From Elymus sibiricus (lineage: Eukaryota; Streptophyta; Magnoliopsida; Poales; Poaceae), in the NCBI GenBank assembly GCA_039707655.1, contig CM077666.1, positions 286,367,166-286,431,165 of the forward strand: a stretch of 64,000 nt of DNA. The letters are read 5' to 3'. Under the pieces are notes generated by a model that saw only the letters and a list, made by a program, of their open reading frames with translations, was not told the origin of the DNA and searched no databases. Made by a program: the position numbers and the translations under genes. Below, piece after piece: positions 34,201-46,200 of the stretch (positions within the stretch are counted from its first letter, which is position 1; each line of letters opens with the position of its first letter).

Positions 34201-37200
34201 CCAAAGCGACCAACTTAAGGCATACGCTCCCACCCTTATCAGCGTCTTGAACCTATTTGGAATACCGTCCAACCAGTGACCGAAAATATTGGCAACACTT
34301 GTAGGCGGGTATAAATTTGACGCTATTTGGATGACTGACCACGTAGAACGTGCAAACTTGCATTGGAAAAAGAGGTGCTTGATTGTCTCGTTATGAGTAC
34401 AAAAACAACACTTCTTACTCCCTTGCCAGTTGCGTCGTGCAAGATTATCTTTGGTTAGCACAACTCCTCTACGAAGATACCACATGAAGATTTTAACTTT
34501 TAGTGGGATCTTTGACTTCCAGATCTTTTTGTTATTGCTCACCGGTACCTCAGAATGCGTGAGCGCACGGTACATAGAGTCCACTGTGAAAGACCCTGAT
34601 GCAGTAAGGTTCCAGTGGAACACATCCCGACCTTGTGTCAGGTTAATCGAATCCAGTCGGGACAAAAGATTTTGCCATGACACAAGACGGGGGCCAATCA
34701 AATCCCGCCTGAACGAAAGATTCGGCGGAGATGAACTGAGCACCTGCGCAATAGTATTATTCTTATCGCGACTGATGACGTACAAGGCAGGATATTGTTC
34801 TCGGAGACTTGCATTGCCTAGCCATATGTCTTCCCAGAAACGAATCTCCGACCCGTCCTTTATCGCAAAAGACCCAAAGCGAAAAAGATGCTTCTTTGCC
34901 ATCATTAGGCCAGCCCAAAAGTGTGAGTCTCCAGGTTTCCAATATGCCTGAGACACTGCCTTCTGGCCTAGATATTTGTTGCGCAGCATGGTTTGCCAAA
35001 CACCATCCTCAGTAAGAAGTTTGAATAACCATTTACTAAGTAGGGCCTCATTCTTGACCTTTAGGTCATGAATTCCAAGCCCACCTTGGTCTTTCGGCCT
35101 ACAATCCACGTTCCATTTGGCCAGTCTGTATTTTTTCTTTTCACCATCTCCTTGCCAAAAGAATCTGGATCTAAAATAGTCCAGTCTTTGCAGGACCCCC
35201 TTTGGGAGTTGGAAGAAAGAAAGCATATAGAGAACCATATTTGTGAGAACAGAGTTAATCAAAACCAACCGTCCTCCAACTGAAAGCAACTTGCCTTTCC
35301 AACTGCTCAACCGTTTCTCTAGACGCTCCTCTACATACTTCCACTCCGCAATCGTGAGACGCCGATAATGAATTGGAATTCCCAGATACTTAATCGGGAA
35401 TTGACCATGTGCACAACAAAACAGGTCAGCGTAATCAGTCGTCGCCTCAACGGCTTCTCCGAAGCAGAAAATTTCACTTTTATGAAAGTTAATTTTGAGA
35501 CCTGACATTTGCTCAAACGCTGAAAGCAAGAGTTTTAGGTTTCGAGCCTTGTCCAGGTCATGTTCCATAAAAAGAATTGTGTCATCGGCATATTGCAGAA
35601 TAGAGAGGCCACCATCCACAAGGTGTGGCACTACTCCTGCAATCTGACCGTCCCGCTTTGCGCGCTCAATTAGAATAGCCAACATGTCAGCAACAATGTT
35701 AAATAACATTGGGGAGATGGTGTCACCCTGCCGCAACCCTTTTTTTGTCTAAAAGTAATGGCCTACTTCATCATTGACTTTGATGGCCACACTGCCTCCA
35801 GTTACAAAATTTTGGATCCACTGGCGCCATTTATCTGAGAAGCCTTTCATTCGTAGGGCCTGTTGGAGGAAAGACCATTTGACTTTGTCATAGGCTTTTT
35901 CAAAGTCGATTTTGAGTACTACTCCACTCATGTTTTTCCGGTGCATCTCGTGAACGGTCTCATGCAGAATTACTACACCGTCAAGTATATTTCTTCCTTG
36001 CATGAACGCCGTTTGAGATGGTCGGACAACATGGTCAGCTACCAAGTTTAATCTACTCGTGGCCACTTTGGTGAAAATCTTGAAGCTGACATTAAGGAGG
36101 CATATGGGTCTAAACTGCTGGATCCGTTCGGCCTCCTTAATCTTTGGCAATAAGACAATCTCACCAAAATTAATTCTGAATAGATCAAGTCGGTCGGCAT
36201 GAAGACAATTGAACAATTCCAAAAGGTCAGGTTTGATGATATCCCAGAAATTCTGATAGAATTCGGCAGGGAAACCATCAGGGCCTGGAGCTTTGTTGGG
36301 TTCCATTTGGAACACCGCTGCTCTCACCTCCTCTTCTGAGAAAGGTGCCGTCAGGATATCGTTTTCTTCTGGCGTGACTTGTGGAATATCATTTGTTCGA
36401 GTCTCGTCAAGGGTGAAGTTCCCTTCAGGCGGCGCTCCGAACAAAGATTTGTAGTAGTTGGTGATATACTTTTTGAGCTCCTCTTGGCCTTCGATCCGTC
36501 CCTCATCTTGCTGGAGACTGTAAATACATTTCTTCCTATGCCGCCCATTGGCGACCAATTGGAAGTATCTTGTATTACTATCACCCATCAAAATGAAGTC
36601 AGCTTTGGATCTCTGGTAGTATTTGATCTCCCCTTCTCGCAAAAGCCGAGCAACCTTCTCATTAGATTGATTTTTCAATTCAATCTCTTGCTGAGATAAG
36701 TTGCGCGTCTCTGCAATCTTATCGAGGTCGTCAATAATGGTAGAGAGCCTTCGTTTTTCTTTTTTATATATCCCGTTGGTGTGTTTCGCCCATCCAGTGA
36801 GGTGTTTCCTCATGGCCCTTATTTTAAAGTTCCATCTCTGAATAGGTGTGCGACCAATGGCGGGCCTCTCCCAAACATTCTTGATTATATCTATAAACCC
36901 TTCCCGATGTAGCCATCCCAATTCAAATTTGAAAGGGCGATGTGCCACTGGGTTCGTAGAATTAGAATCAAGAATGATGGGTGCATGATCCGATAATGCC
37001 TCAATACGCTCCAGGGCTCGCACAGTAACGAAAGGAAATTTTATTTCCCATTCGGTGTCCATGAGTACCCTATCGAGCTTCTCGTATGTCGGCATTGACA
37101 GATTATTAGCCCAGGTGAACTGCCGCCCTGACATACTGACCTCCCGAAGATCCAAACTGTCTATCACAACATTGAATAGGAAAGGCCAATGAGTGTCGAA

Positions 37201-40200
37201 GCGATTATTATTTTTCTCTTGCTGGTACCTAAGAATATTAAAATCCCCTCCAATAAGCATTGGATACGGGTTATCCTTAGCCAGGTTTACCAATTCCCTA
37301 AGGAAAGACGGTTTATGCTCATCCTGGGCAGCCCCATAGACAGCTACCAAAGTCCATGTGAAATTGTCATCCCTGTTTCTTAGGTGAAATTTTATATGAA
37401 ATTCACCGACTGAAAAGGCCAACAAGTCCATGACTGAGGTTAGTATCCCAAGAAGGATACCTCCTGACCTTCCACGAGCTGGTAGACTATGCCATGTGTA
37501 GTCGAGACCACCTGATAGGTGATCTAGGACATGCGGGCGAAAGTCACACTTACCAGCCTCGGAAATTGCCACAAAATCCAATCCATGTTCCCGAACACAA
37601 TCACTGACGTGTTTATGTTTAGCCAAGTCTGAGAGACCTCTGCTATTCCAAAACATGCCTCTCATGTGGAAACTCGTTTGGTTGTGGAGGTCTTCGCCTT
37701 CTTGGGCGGTTTTTGTTTCTTTTTAGAGGAGTGCGATTTAGATTTCCGCGTGGACGCTGTAAAGTCACAAAACATGGACCCGGGTCTTGCGTCGTCTAAT
37801 CCAACCTCGGTAACCTCGCCAACCAAGTGAGAAATAAGCGAACCATCATATTTGGCATCCGCTTCATCTTCCTCCTCGGTTTCAGGGTTCGGTATTATGG
37901 TACTACACTTCGGAGAAACCTTTAAGCGGTCGATCTCCATATGTTTAAGTACCCCAACCGATAGATTAATTTCATTATTATTATTTCCCATAGATACACC
38001 AATGTTCTTTAAGCTGGAAGAAATGCGAGTATCTGAAAAGACAGAAAAGATTGAGCGGAGCAGGTACCTATCGTGGGGTCCAAATTCCTCGAAGCCTGGC
38101 GGCGCATCGCCTTTGTGAGGCTATGCTCATCGGTCGGAGAAGAACCATCCGCGGAGAGGGAATGACGGTTGCTACGTCGAAGAGGCGTAACCAGCCCCCC
38201 AGACATAGTACCCCTCGGTGTCGATGATGTAACTATAGGCGAAGTCGTCGGTGAGGATGACGGAGACCGAACTGTCGTAGAAGTCGGTGAAGAAGGCCGC
38301 GCGGCGGGTCCGACCGGGACAACCGCAACGGGTGTAGAGGTAGACCCAGTCGCATGCCCCGCTGCTGGGCCGAGTGGAACCATGGCAACTGCTGCGCGGA
38401 CCAGAGACGCATGCAATGGTGTCGTCGAGGTATCTGGCATCGAGTCGAGACCAGCGACTCTGGCGGCTGGCGGCGCAGCCCGCCCCATAGCCGGCTGCAA
38501 GGGCGCCTGACTGGCATCCGCTGGCTGCATGTGCACCACGCGCTCGTGCGTAGCAGTCCCCCGCACAGCAGCTGCTGCATGCAAGGTCTGCTGGCTGCAT
38601 GCAAGGCCAGGGGACGTGCAACGTCCCTGTCCAGCGGCAGCCTGCATGGGGCATGCATCCATGCATTGCATCTGGTTAGCATCTGTGGACAGTACTATTA
38701 GAGTATAGGTCGGTTACGTTACCATATCCGGCAAGGTTTGGAATTGTAATCTATCTCTATTAGTCTTGAAGCCCAAGTCTTGTAATCTATATAAACAGCC
38801 CTTTGAGGCCCCAATCAATACAAGTTATTATTCTCCAAACTATCATGGTATCAGACGCCTAGGTTTTCCACACCTGGCATGGCACCGCCACCCGTGCCGC
38901 CGCCCCGGCCGACTCGGCCCCTCTTCTCCATGGCCGAGTTCCGCGCCGCCGGCGCCCCCACTTCTTCTTCCTTCTCCACCACTACCCAAATACCTCCCCC
39001 TCAATTCCCAATTATCTCCCTCGCCGACACCATTGCCGACGTCTCCCCCTTCATCCCGATCTCATTAGATCTTGGCGCCCACAACTACTACCATTGGCGC
39101 CACCTCTTCACCATCCATCTCGGCCGCTGCGGCCTCCGCCACCATATAGATCCATCCTACCCTCCGCAGCACGCCGATCCTCGCTGGGTGAAAGATGATC
39201 TCATCATCATCCAGTGGATTTACACACGCATCTCCACGGAGCTCTTCAATCTGGTCTCCTCCGACGACGCCACCGCCGCCGAGCTTTGGGCGTCCCTTCA
39301 GCAGCTGTTCCAGGACAACTCCGACGCGCGCATCAACGCCCTCAACACCGAGCTCCGTACGATCGTCCAAGGAGACGCCCCGGTCACCGTTTTCTGCCAG
39401 CGAATCAAGGCGATCGGCGACGAACTTCGTGAACTCGGCGATCACGTCGACGATCGCGCCCTCATCAACGCTCTCCTCGTCGGCCTCGGCGAGCAGTTCG
39501 AGAAGCAGCAGTCCTTCATCCCCATGCTCAAGCCCTACCCCACCTTCAAGGAGGTTTGCTCTCTCCTCCAGCAAGAAGAGAAGAATCAAGCTCGCAAGGC
39601 GCAACGGCCGTCGCAGGTGTTTCACGCTGCCGATTCTGCCGCGGCCAGGCTTGCCGGGGCCGCGCCTGGCGTGCCGCACCAATCTGCCGCACCCTCCCCT
39701 CCTACCGCGGCGGCAACAGCTACTCCACCGCCTCCAGGCTGGCGCACGAGCCCGAACTACCGGGGCAAGAATCCGATCTACCGGCCCCCTGCATCTCGCT
39801 CTACCGGCACTGCTCAAGCTCCGCCATCGGCCTCTCCATCGCCACCGGCCCCCTCCACGTGGCAGCCTCCGCACGATCCCTGGACTGGCCTTGTTCAAGC
39901 CTGGCCGATGCCCTGGTCAGCTCCTTCGCCGTACGGTGCCCCGCCTGCTTACACAGGCACGTGGAGCCCTGGCCTCCACCCGGCAACCGGCTCTCCTGGA
40001 CTCCTTGGGCCCAAGCCGCCGGCGCATGTCTACACCGCCACTCCTACGCCACCTCCCAGTGCGCCAGGACTACCGCCACCCTACTATACCTTGCCGGCTT
40101 CTTACGGCACTTTGCCGGGCTTGCCGGCCTCTTACGGCACCTTGCCGGGCTTGCCGGCCCCGACGGCATACTACCAGTCGCCGACCCTGCCCTACGCTCC

Positions 40201-43200
40201 CATGCACGCTCCTGGCCCCTCTGCTCCTCCCCAGCAGCCGGCCTGGGATCAAGCCGCCTTCCTCAACGCCATGAACAACTTTACACTCACTAACGAAGGT
40301 ACGGATTGGATTTTCGATTCTGGTGCATCCTCGCATATGTCTTCAAATATGAATTTGCTGTCAGCTTGCTCTTCTTCTATTTTTTCTACGATCACCATTG
40401 GTGATGGTTCCACCATACCTGTTTCCGGCACCGGTCACTCTTACATCCCTTCCTCTTTCGGCAATTTTCTTCTTCGCAATATTCTTGTTTCTCCCTCCCT
40501 CATCAAAAATCTTATTTCTGTTCGCCAATTTTGTATTGACAATCGAGTAATTTTGGCTTTTGACCCTTTTGGTTTGTCTGTGAAGGATCTGGCAACGGGG
40601 GAGGAACTCGCTCGGTACAATAGCACGGGCGATCTTTATCCGCTTCATGGCACACCTACGTCCACTCCCCGCGCCATGCTTGCTTCAGTGGACTTGTGGC
40701 ATCGTCGTCTAGGACACCCCAATAAATCAACCTTGTCATCTTTGCTGCAAGAATTTTGTATCCCTAGTTCTAGTGTTCCTCATAATCCCTCTCTTTGTAC
40801 TGCCTGTCAATGCGGCAAACATGTTAGATTACCTTTTGGAACCTCTACTACCATTAGCACTTTTCCTTTTGAGTTAATTCACTGTGATTTATGGACTTCT
40901 CCCGTTCCTAGTGTCTCTGGTTACAAATATTATCTTGTGATTTTGGATGACTATTCTCATTATATTTGGACTTTTCCTCTCCGTGCAAAATCTGAAGTTC
41001 ATGCCATCTTTCTCAATTTTCGACAATATGTTCTTACACACTTTGGCTTGCCCCTTAGATTTATTCAATGTGATAATGGTCGAGAATTTGACAACACTCA
41101 AAACCGCACCTTCTTTCTCTCTCAAGGCATTCTTCTTCGTTTTTCTTGTCCTTATACCTCCCCTCAAAACGGTAAAGCTGAACGTTCTCTTCGCTCCATT
41201 AATGATATTCTTCGCACCTTGCTCCTCCAAGCTTCTCTACCCTCTCGTTTTTGGGCCGAAGCCCTCCGCACTGCCACTCTACTTCTAAATATTCGTCCCA
41301 CTAAGACTTGTCCTCTTTATTCGCCTTTTCAATCTCTTTTTCTCTCTCATCCCGATTATTCTTTTTTACGTGTTTTTGGCTGTCTTTGTTTCCCGAACAC
41401 TGCCTCTACCGCCTCCAACAAACTCGAACCCCGTTCACTTCCTTGCATTCATCTTGGCCTTTCTGATGATCACAAAGGATATCGCTGATTTGATCCATCT
41501 TCTGGTCGCGTATTTGTCTCTCGCCACGTCACATTTGATGAAAACATGTTTCCTTTTTCTGTCACTCACACCGCATCCATCCCTACCACCACTCCCTCTC
41601 CCGCGGCAAGGCCGGCAAGCCTTGGCAGCCCGGCAAGCCTGGCAAGCCTGGGCAGCCCGGCAAGCCTGGCACCGGCCCGACCGGCAACCCCAAACCCGGC
41701 AAGTCCGGCCAGCTCGCCAAACACAGCACCGACAGGCCCGGCAAGCCCGGACCCGGCAAGCCAGGAACCGGCAAGTCCGGACCCTGCAAGTCCGGCAAGT
41801 CTGGCAACCACGCCACCAGCAGACCCGGCCAGCACGGTCCCGGCAAGCCCGGTCCCGGCAAGCCCGGCACGCCAGACAAGTCCGACCACTCCGGCAACCT
41901 CGGCACCGCCAACCTCCCCGTCACCACTACCACCCAACGCCGTCCCCATTCCACCACCCACTAATGATCACGTCATGTGCACCCGCGGCAAACGCGGATT
42001 TCTTCTACCCACCAAATGCCTCAACCTCACAGCCACCCCAACCCCGGCAAGTCCGTCCAGTCCGGCAACCCCGGCAACCACGGCTTCGCCAAGCACGGCA
42101 ACCCCGGCAACCTCGGCCCTTTCTCCTATTCCCTCTTCTTACAAACGAGCTCTTCTTGATCCTCTTTGGCTCTCAGCTATGCGCGATGAATTTAACGCTC
42201 TTCAGCAAAATAATACATGGACTCTTGTTCCCACACCTCCTGGCGTTAATGTTGTTTCTGGAAAATGGGTTTTTCGTCATAAATTTCATTCTGATGGCAC
42301 TCTTGCTCGTTACAAAGCCAGATGGGTGTGTCGTGGTTTCTCTCAGCAACAGGGCATTGATTTTGATGAAACTTTTTCTCCTGTTATTAAACCCAGTACT
42401 ATTCGAGTTGTTCTTAGTCTTGCTGTTTCCTCCTCTTGGCCCATTCATCAGCTAGACGTTAAAAATGCTTTTCTTCACGACACTCTTAATGAAACTGTTT
42501 ATTGTCAGCAACCATCTGGTTTTGAGGATCCCTCTTCTCCCAATTCTGTTTGCCTTCTTCACAAATCTCTTTATGGTCTTAAACAAGCTCCTCGTGCATG
42601 GTTTCAACGTTTTGCTACCTTTATTCAAACAGTAGGTTTCATTCCCTCCAAATCTGATTCTTCCTTATTTATTTTTCGATCATCTTCCCACATTGCCTAT
42701 CTCTTACTTTATGTTGATGATATCGTTCTCACGGCTAGCTCTGACTCTTTTCTTCAACATATAATCTCTTCTCTTAAACATGAGTTTTCCATGACTGATC
42801 TTGGTCCTCTTCATCATTTTCTTGGCGTTACCGTTTCTCGTACAAAATCTTCTCTTTTTCTCTCTCAACGATCCTATCTTTTAGACTTGCTTTCTCGTGC
42901 TGGTATGTCTGATTGTCAACCCACTCGTACACCGGCCGACGTTGGTGCTAAGTTGTCGGCTGATGGTGATCCAGTTTCTGATCCCACTTTGTATCGTAGC
43001 ATCACTGGTGCTCTCCAATATGCCACTCTCACTAGGCCCGACATTTCCTACTCCGTTCAGCAAGCCTGTCTTTTTATGCATGATCCTCGTGCTCCTCACC
43101 TTGCTCACGTCCACCGCATTCTTCGCTATTTAAAAGGAACTCTTGATCATGGTCTTCTCATTAATTCTTCTTCCCCGACAAGCTTGACAGTTTATTCTGA

Positions 43201-46200
43201 TGCAAACTGGGCAGGTTGTCCAGATACTCGACGGTCCACATCCGGATTTTGTGTTTATTAGGGTGATAATCTTGTTTCTTGGTGTTCTAAAAGGCAGGCA
43301 ACAGTTTCCAGGTCTTCTGCTGAGGCTGAGTATAGGTCGGTTGCTCATGCTGTGGCTGAAGCGGTGTGGCTGCGTCAGCTTCTCGTGGAACTTCATCGCC
43401 CACTGGATCGTGCCACCATCGTTTATTGTGATAACATCTCCGCAGTATACATGGCTTCCAATCCAGTTCAGCATCGTCGCACCAAGCATATTGAGATTGA
43501 CATACACTTCGTTCGAGAGAAGGTGGCTCTTGGCGAGGTTCGCGTTCTTCATGTACCTACCAGTGCTCAATTTGCTAACATTTTCACCAAAGGACTTCCG
43601 ACTGCATCTTTCACCGACATACGCTCCAGTCTCAACATCGTTACTCCTGACGCTGAGACTGCGGGGGGATATTAGAGTATAGGTCGGTTACATTACCATA
43701 TCCGGCAAGGTTTGGAATTGTAATCTATCTCTATTAGTCTTGGAGCCCAAGTCTTGTAATCTATATAAACAGCCCTTTGAGGCCCCAATCAATACAAGTT
43801 ATTATTCTCCAAACTATCAAGTACATTCATTGCCATAGCCCCCACATACATGTCCGCCTGTGTAGATGCTTTGCCCGAAGGAGCAGCAGTAGTACGAGCC
43901 ATCTGCATAGGAACTGCAGACGCTGAATGAGTTATAGCTAGGCTCCGTTTTTTCACCTTCTGCTTGCACGTTTTTTGCTCTCTTGCTCGCATCTTTGTCG
44001 GGCATGTCGTCATCTAGGTTAGCACCATCATCATGTCCGTTGTCATGATTTTCCCAGATTTTAGGAATGAAGTCATCATCAGGGACAAAATCATCGCCCT
44101 CCAGTACAAACCGAAATGCGTATCCCTTAAGCTTGACATAAACATCCGAGTGAGTTGAGGCTTCATCAGAACCATCACTTTTGACAAAAATATCCAACGA
44201 GTGAACAGCCACCTGGATCCGCACAATGCCGTGTCTACGCAAGCATACCAGGTCAACATCCTGAGTGGCGCCAATAACTGACCCCACCGCCCACAGACCA
44301 AGGAAATGGCGGAGGGGTGGTGGGACACCAGTGACATGTACCCAAACAGTCTGTAGAGGAAGAAGCGATGGCACCTCCTCGACTTTCCACTCACTGAAAG
44401 AAATCTTAACGTCCTGTGATTTAACATTGTACTCAAAATCTGCCACACGCTGTAACAAGTTCACTGACTGGAAAGGAACCAAGAAAGTGTTTTCCCCATG
44501 AGGCACTGCTTCCCACTTCCATGAGGTCGGTACCGAGGCTATCTTGGCTACCTCAGCCTCCACCACCGAAGCAGACAAAGTTCCACCTGAAATCGTTACC
44601 AAAGCTGTCGGCAGAGTAGGGGGTGCAAGATGCTCCTTGAAAAGAGAGTCCGGTAACTGGACGAACATTGCATTCACTAAACCGCATCCACCGAGGATGG
44701 CACTGGGTCTTGGCTGCTTGAGAACCGTACAACGATGCATGGGGTGTTTGTCATTGTCGCAAATGTGACAGTAATGCACTACCGTACAGTCCTTGGAGAG
44801 ATGCTCATTTGTCCTACATTTGAAACACCATAGCCCTGTCTTTTTACCTCTTGGTGGTTGCGCAGGAGTGTCAACCGGGGCTACTGTCATTGCAAGAACT
44901 TCTTGAGTTGCTTGTGCTTGAACGAGCGGAGCTGCCAACATCGGTGCCGGCTGAAACGCCGACGAAGGGTGCGCAGTCGGGGGAACAGCAGCAGCAGTAG
45001 CAGGATCGCGACGCCCCCCCCCCCCCTTGCGTTTATACTTCTGACGGCGACCGGCGGGAGCTTCGGTCTTTGGCTGGCTGTTAGCACCGAATCTGACCGG
45101 TGGCGGCACTGTGCCCTGTTGAACGGAAGGAGCAGCGGAGGGGGCCGAAGCCGGAAGCGCCCCGAAGCGAAGTGGTCCGGCTGCCGCACCAAAACCAGCA
45201 GCGGCGCCAGGATTCAATCCGAAAGGAGGCGCTGGTGTAGCCCCCTTAGGCGGGATGCCATTCCGGCCGGCCATCGTTGGTGATGGCTTCCGGCGAAGCA
45301 CTTGTGCGTACGAAGACGGCGGCGGCTCGTCGTGGGACGATGAAGCGAGATTTCCTGACGAAGTTCTAGGGCAGGTCGATCTCCTGTACCGGAACAGGTC
45401 TGCCCTTCGTAGCGTTAGGCCCAGACGTAAGGTCTGCTTGGCGATCCCCACGTCCGGCCCAGGAGCCTGCAGGTCTGAGCCCAAAGTCAGCTCTTTTTGA
45501 GTTTCCTCGGGATCAACGCCTACCGTAGACTGCGCTACCGTTTCTTCCGATTGACCCGGGGCAGCCGACGAAGACGGGCCTGCCGCGGAGGTCGGCATAA
45601 ACGCCGCGAGCGCCACCGGCGGCGTGATCCTGGGTCGGGGAAGAGGTCCCTTCCATGGCCTGATGCAGACTCCGCGGCGAGGCCCCGCCGGCGCCGGCGC
45701 CGGCCGTGATATGGCCGGGGAGGCATCCGAACAGCCAGGCATCTGCGCGGGTGTCTGGCTAGCCGATGATGCCGGAGATGCGGAGCCCCGTCTTTCCCAT
45801 ACACGCGAGGCCGGAGTTGGAAAACCAACGTCATTCCAAAACTCTTGTACTAGCTCCTCCTTAGATTTCTTCCGACGAGACACTGAAGACCACTGGGCAT
45901 CCTCAACATCGTGATCAGCTTGGGGAAGAACCAAATTGGCCGCATATATCGCAGTCTCCTCCGCATCTGGCTGCTCAACTACCTCGTCGATGGTCAGCGG
46001 CTGGAATCGCGAACCCGACACCGGCGACGTCGTTGTCGCCCCCGGCGCCAAGGTAAGCCTGCGCCGCGCCGGTAGAACTCGATGGCCAACGCGGATGACA
46101 CAATCCAGCAGCACCATCTCCACTCCGGGCGTGATCCATTCCTTCTCCCGTAGTAGTCTTCCCTCGACGATCTTGCCGTCATCATCTCGAAGGAAGAAGA

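Larger units (their letters stand above)
38879..43675 (+). pseudogene. Copia gag-pol, one frame with two stops
   Basis: A single frame of 1599 codons broken only by TGA at 41486 (KGYR*FDPSSGR) and TAG at 43259 (GFCVY*GDNL). Order: a UBN2-like gag (LGAHNYYHWRHLF), a Pro/Gly-rich region with repeated LPASYGTLPG, protease (WIFDSGASSHM), integrase (HRRLGHPNKSTL, FIQCDNGREFDN, SPQNGKAERS), a long Pro/Ala/Ser repeat linker, RT (LDVKNAFLHDTL, YVDDIVLTAS) and RNase H (SRSSAEAEYRSVA, KHIEIDIHFVRE). Both stops can be explained by one base change each. No canonical gag CCHC knuckle was seen. Confidence 0.92.
38696..43819 (+). mobile_element. Ale/Retrofit-like Ty1-copia element nested in the LINE
   Basis: A 5124-bp element with 150-bp LTRs (38696-38845 and 43670-43819) that differ at two sites. 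A TGGTATCAGA primer-binding site follows the 5' LTR at 38846, the purine tract GCGGGGGGA precedes the 3' LTR, and the 5-bp TSD AGTAC is perfect. The LTR ends are TA...CA rather than TG...CA in both copies. The small size, very short LTRs and single gag-pol frame fit the Ale/Retrofit lineage. It lies antisense to the LINE and to the host gene. Confidence 0.94.

Noticed and set aside
39065..39898. 277-aa minus-strand ORF
   Set aside because: A shadow of the copia gag on the opposite strand; product is Gly/Arg-rich with no domain.
41566..41961. Gly/Ala/Leu-rich minus-strand ORFs
   Set aside because: Antisense reading of the Pro/Ala/Ser minisatellite in the copia pol.
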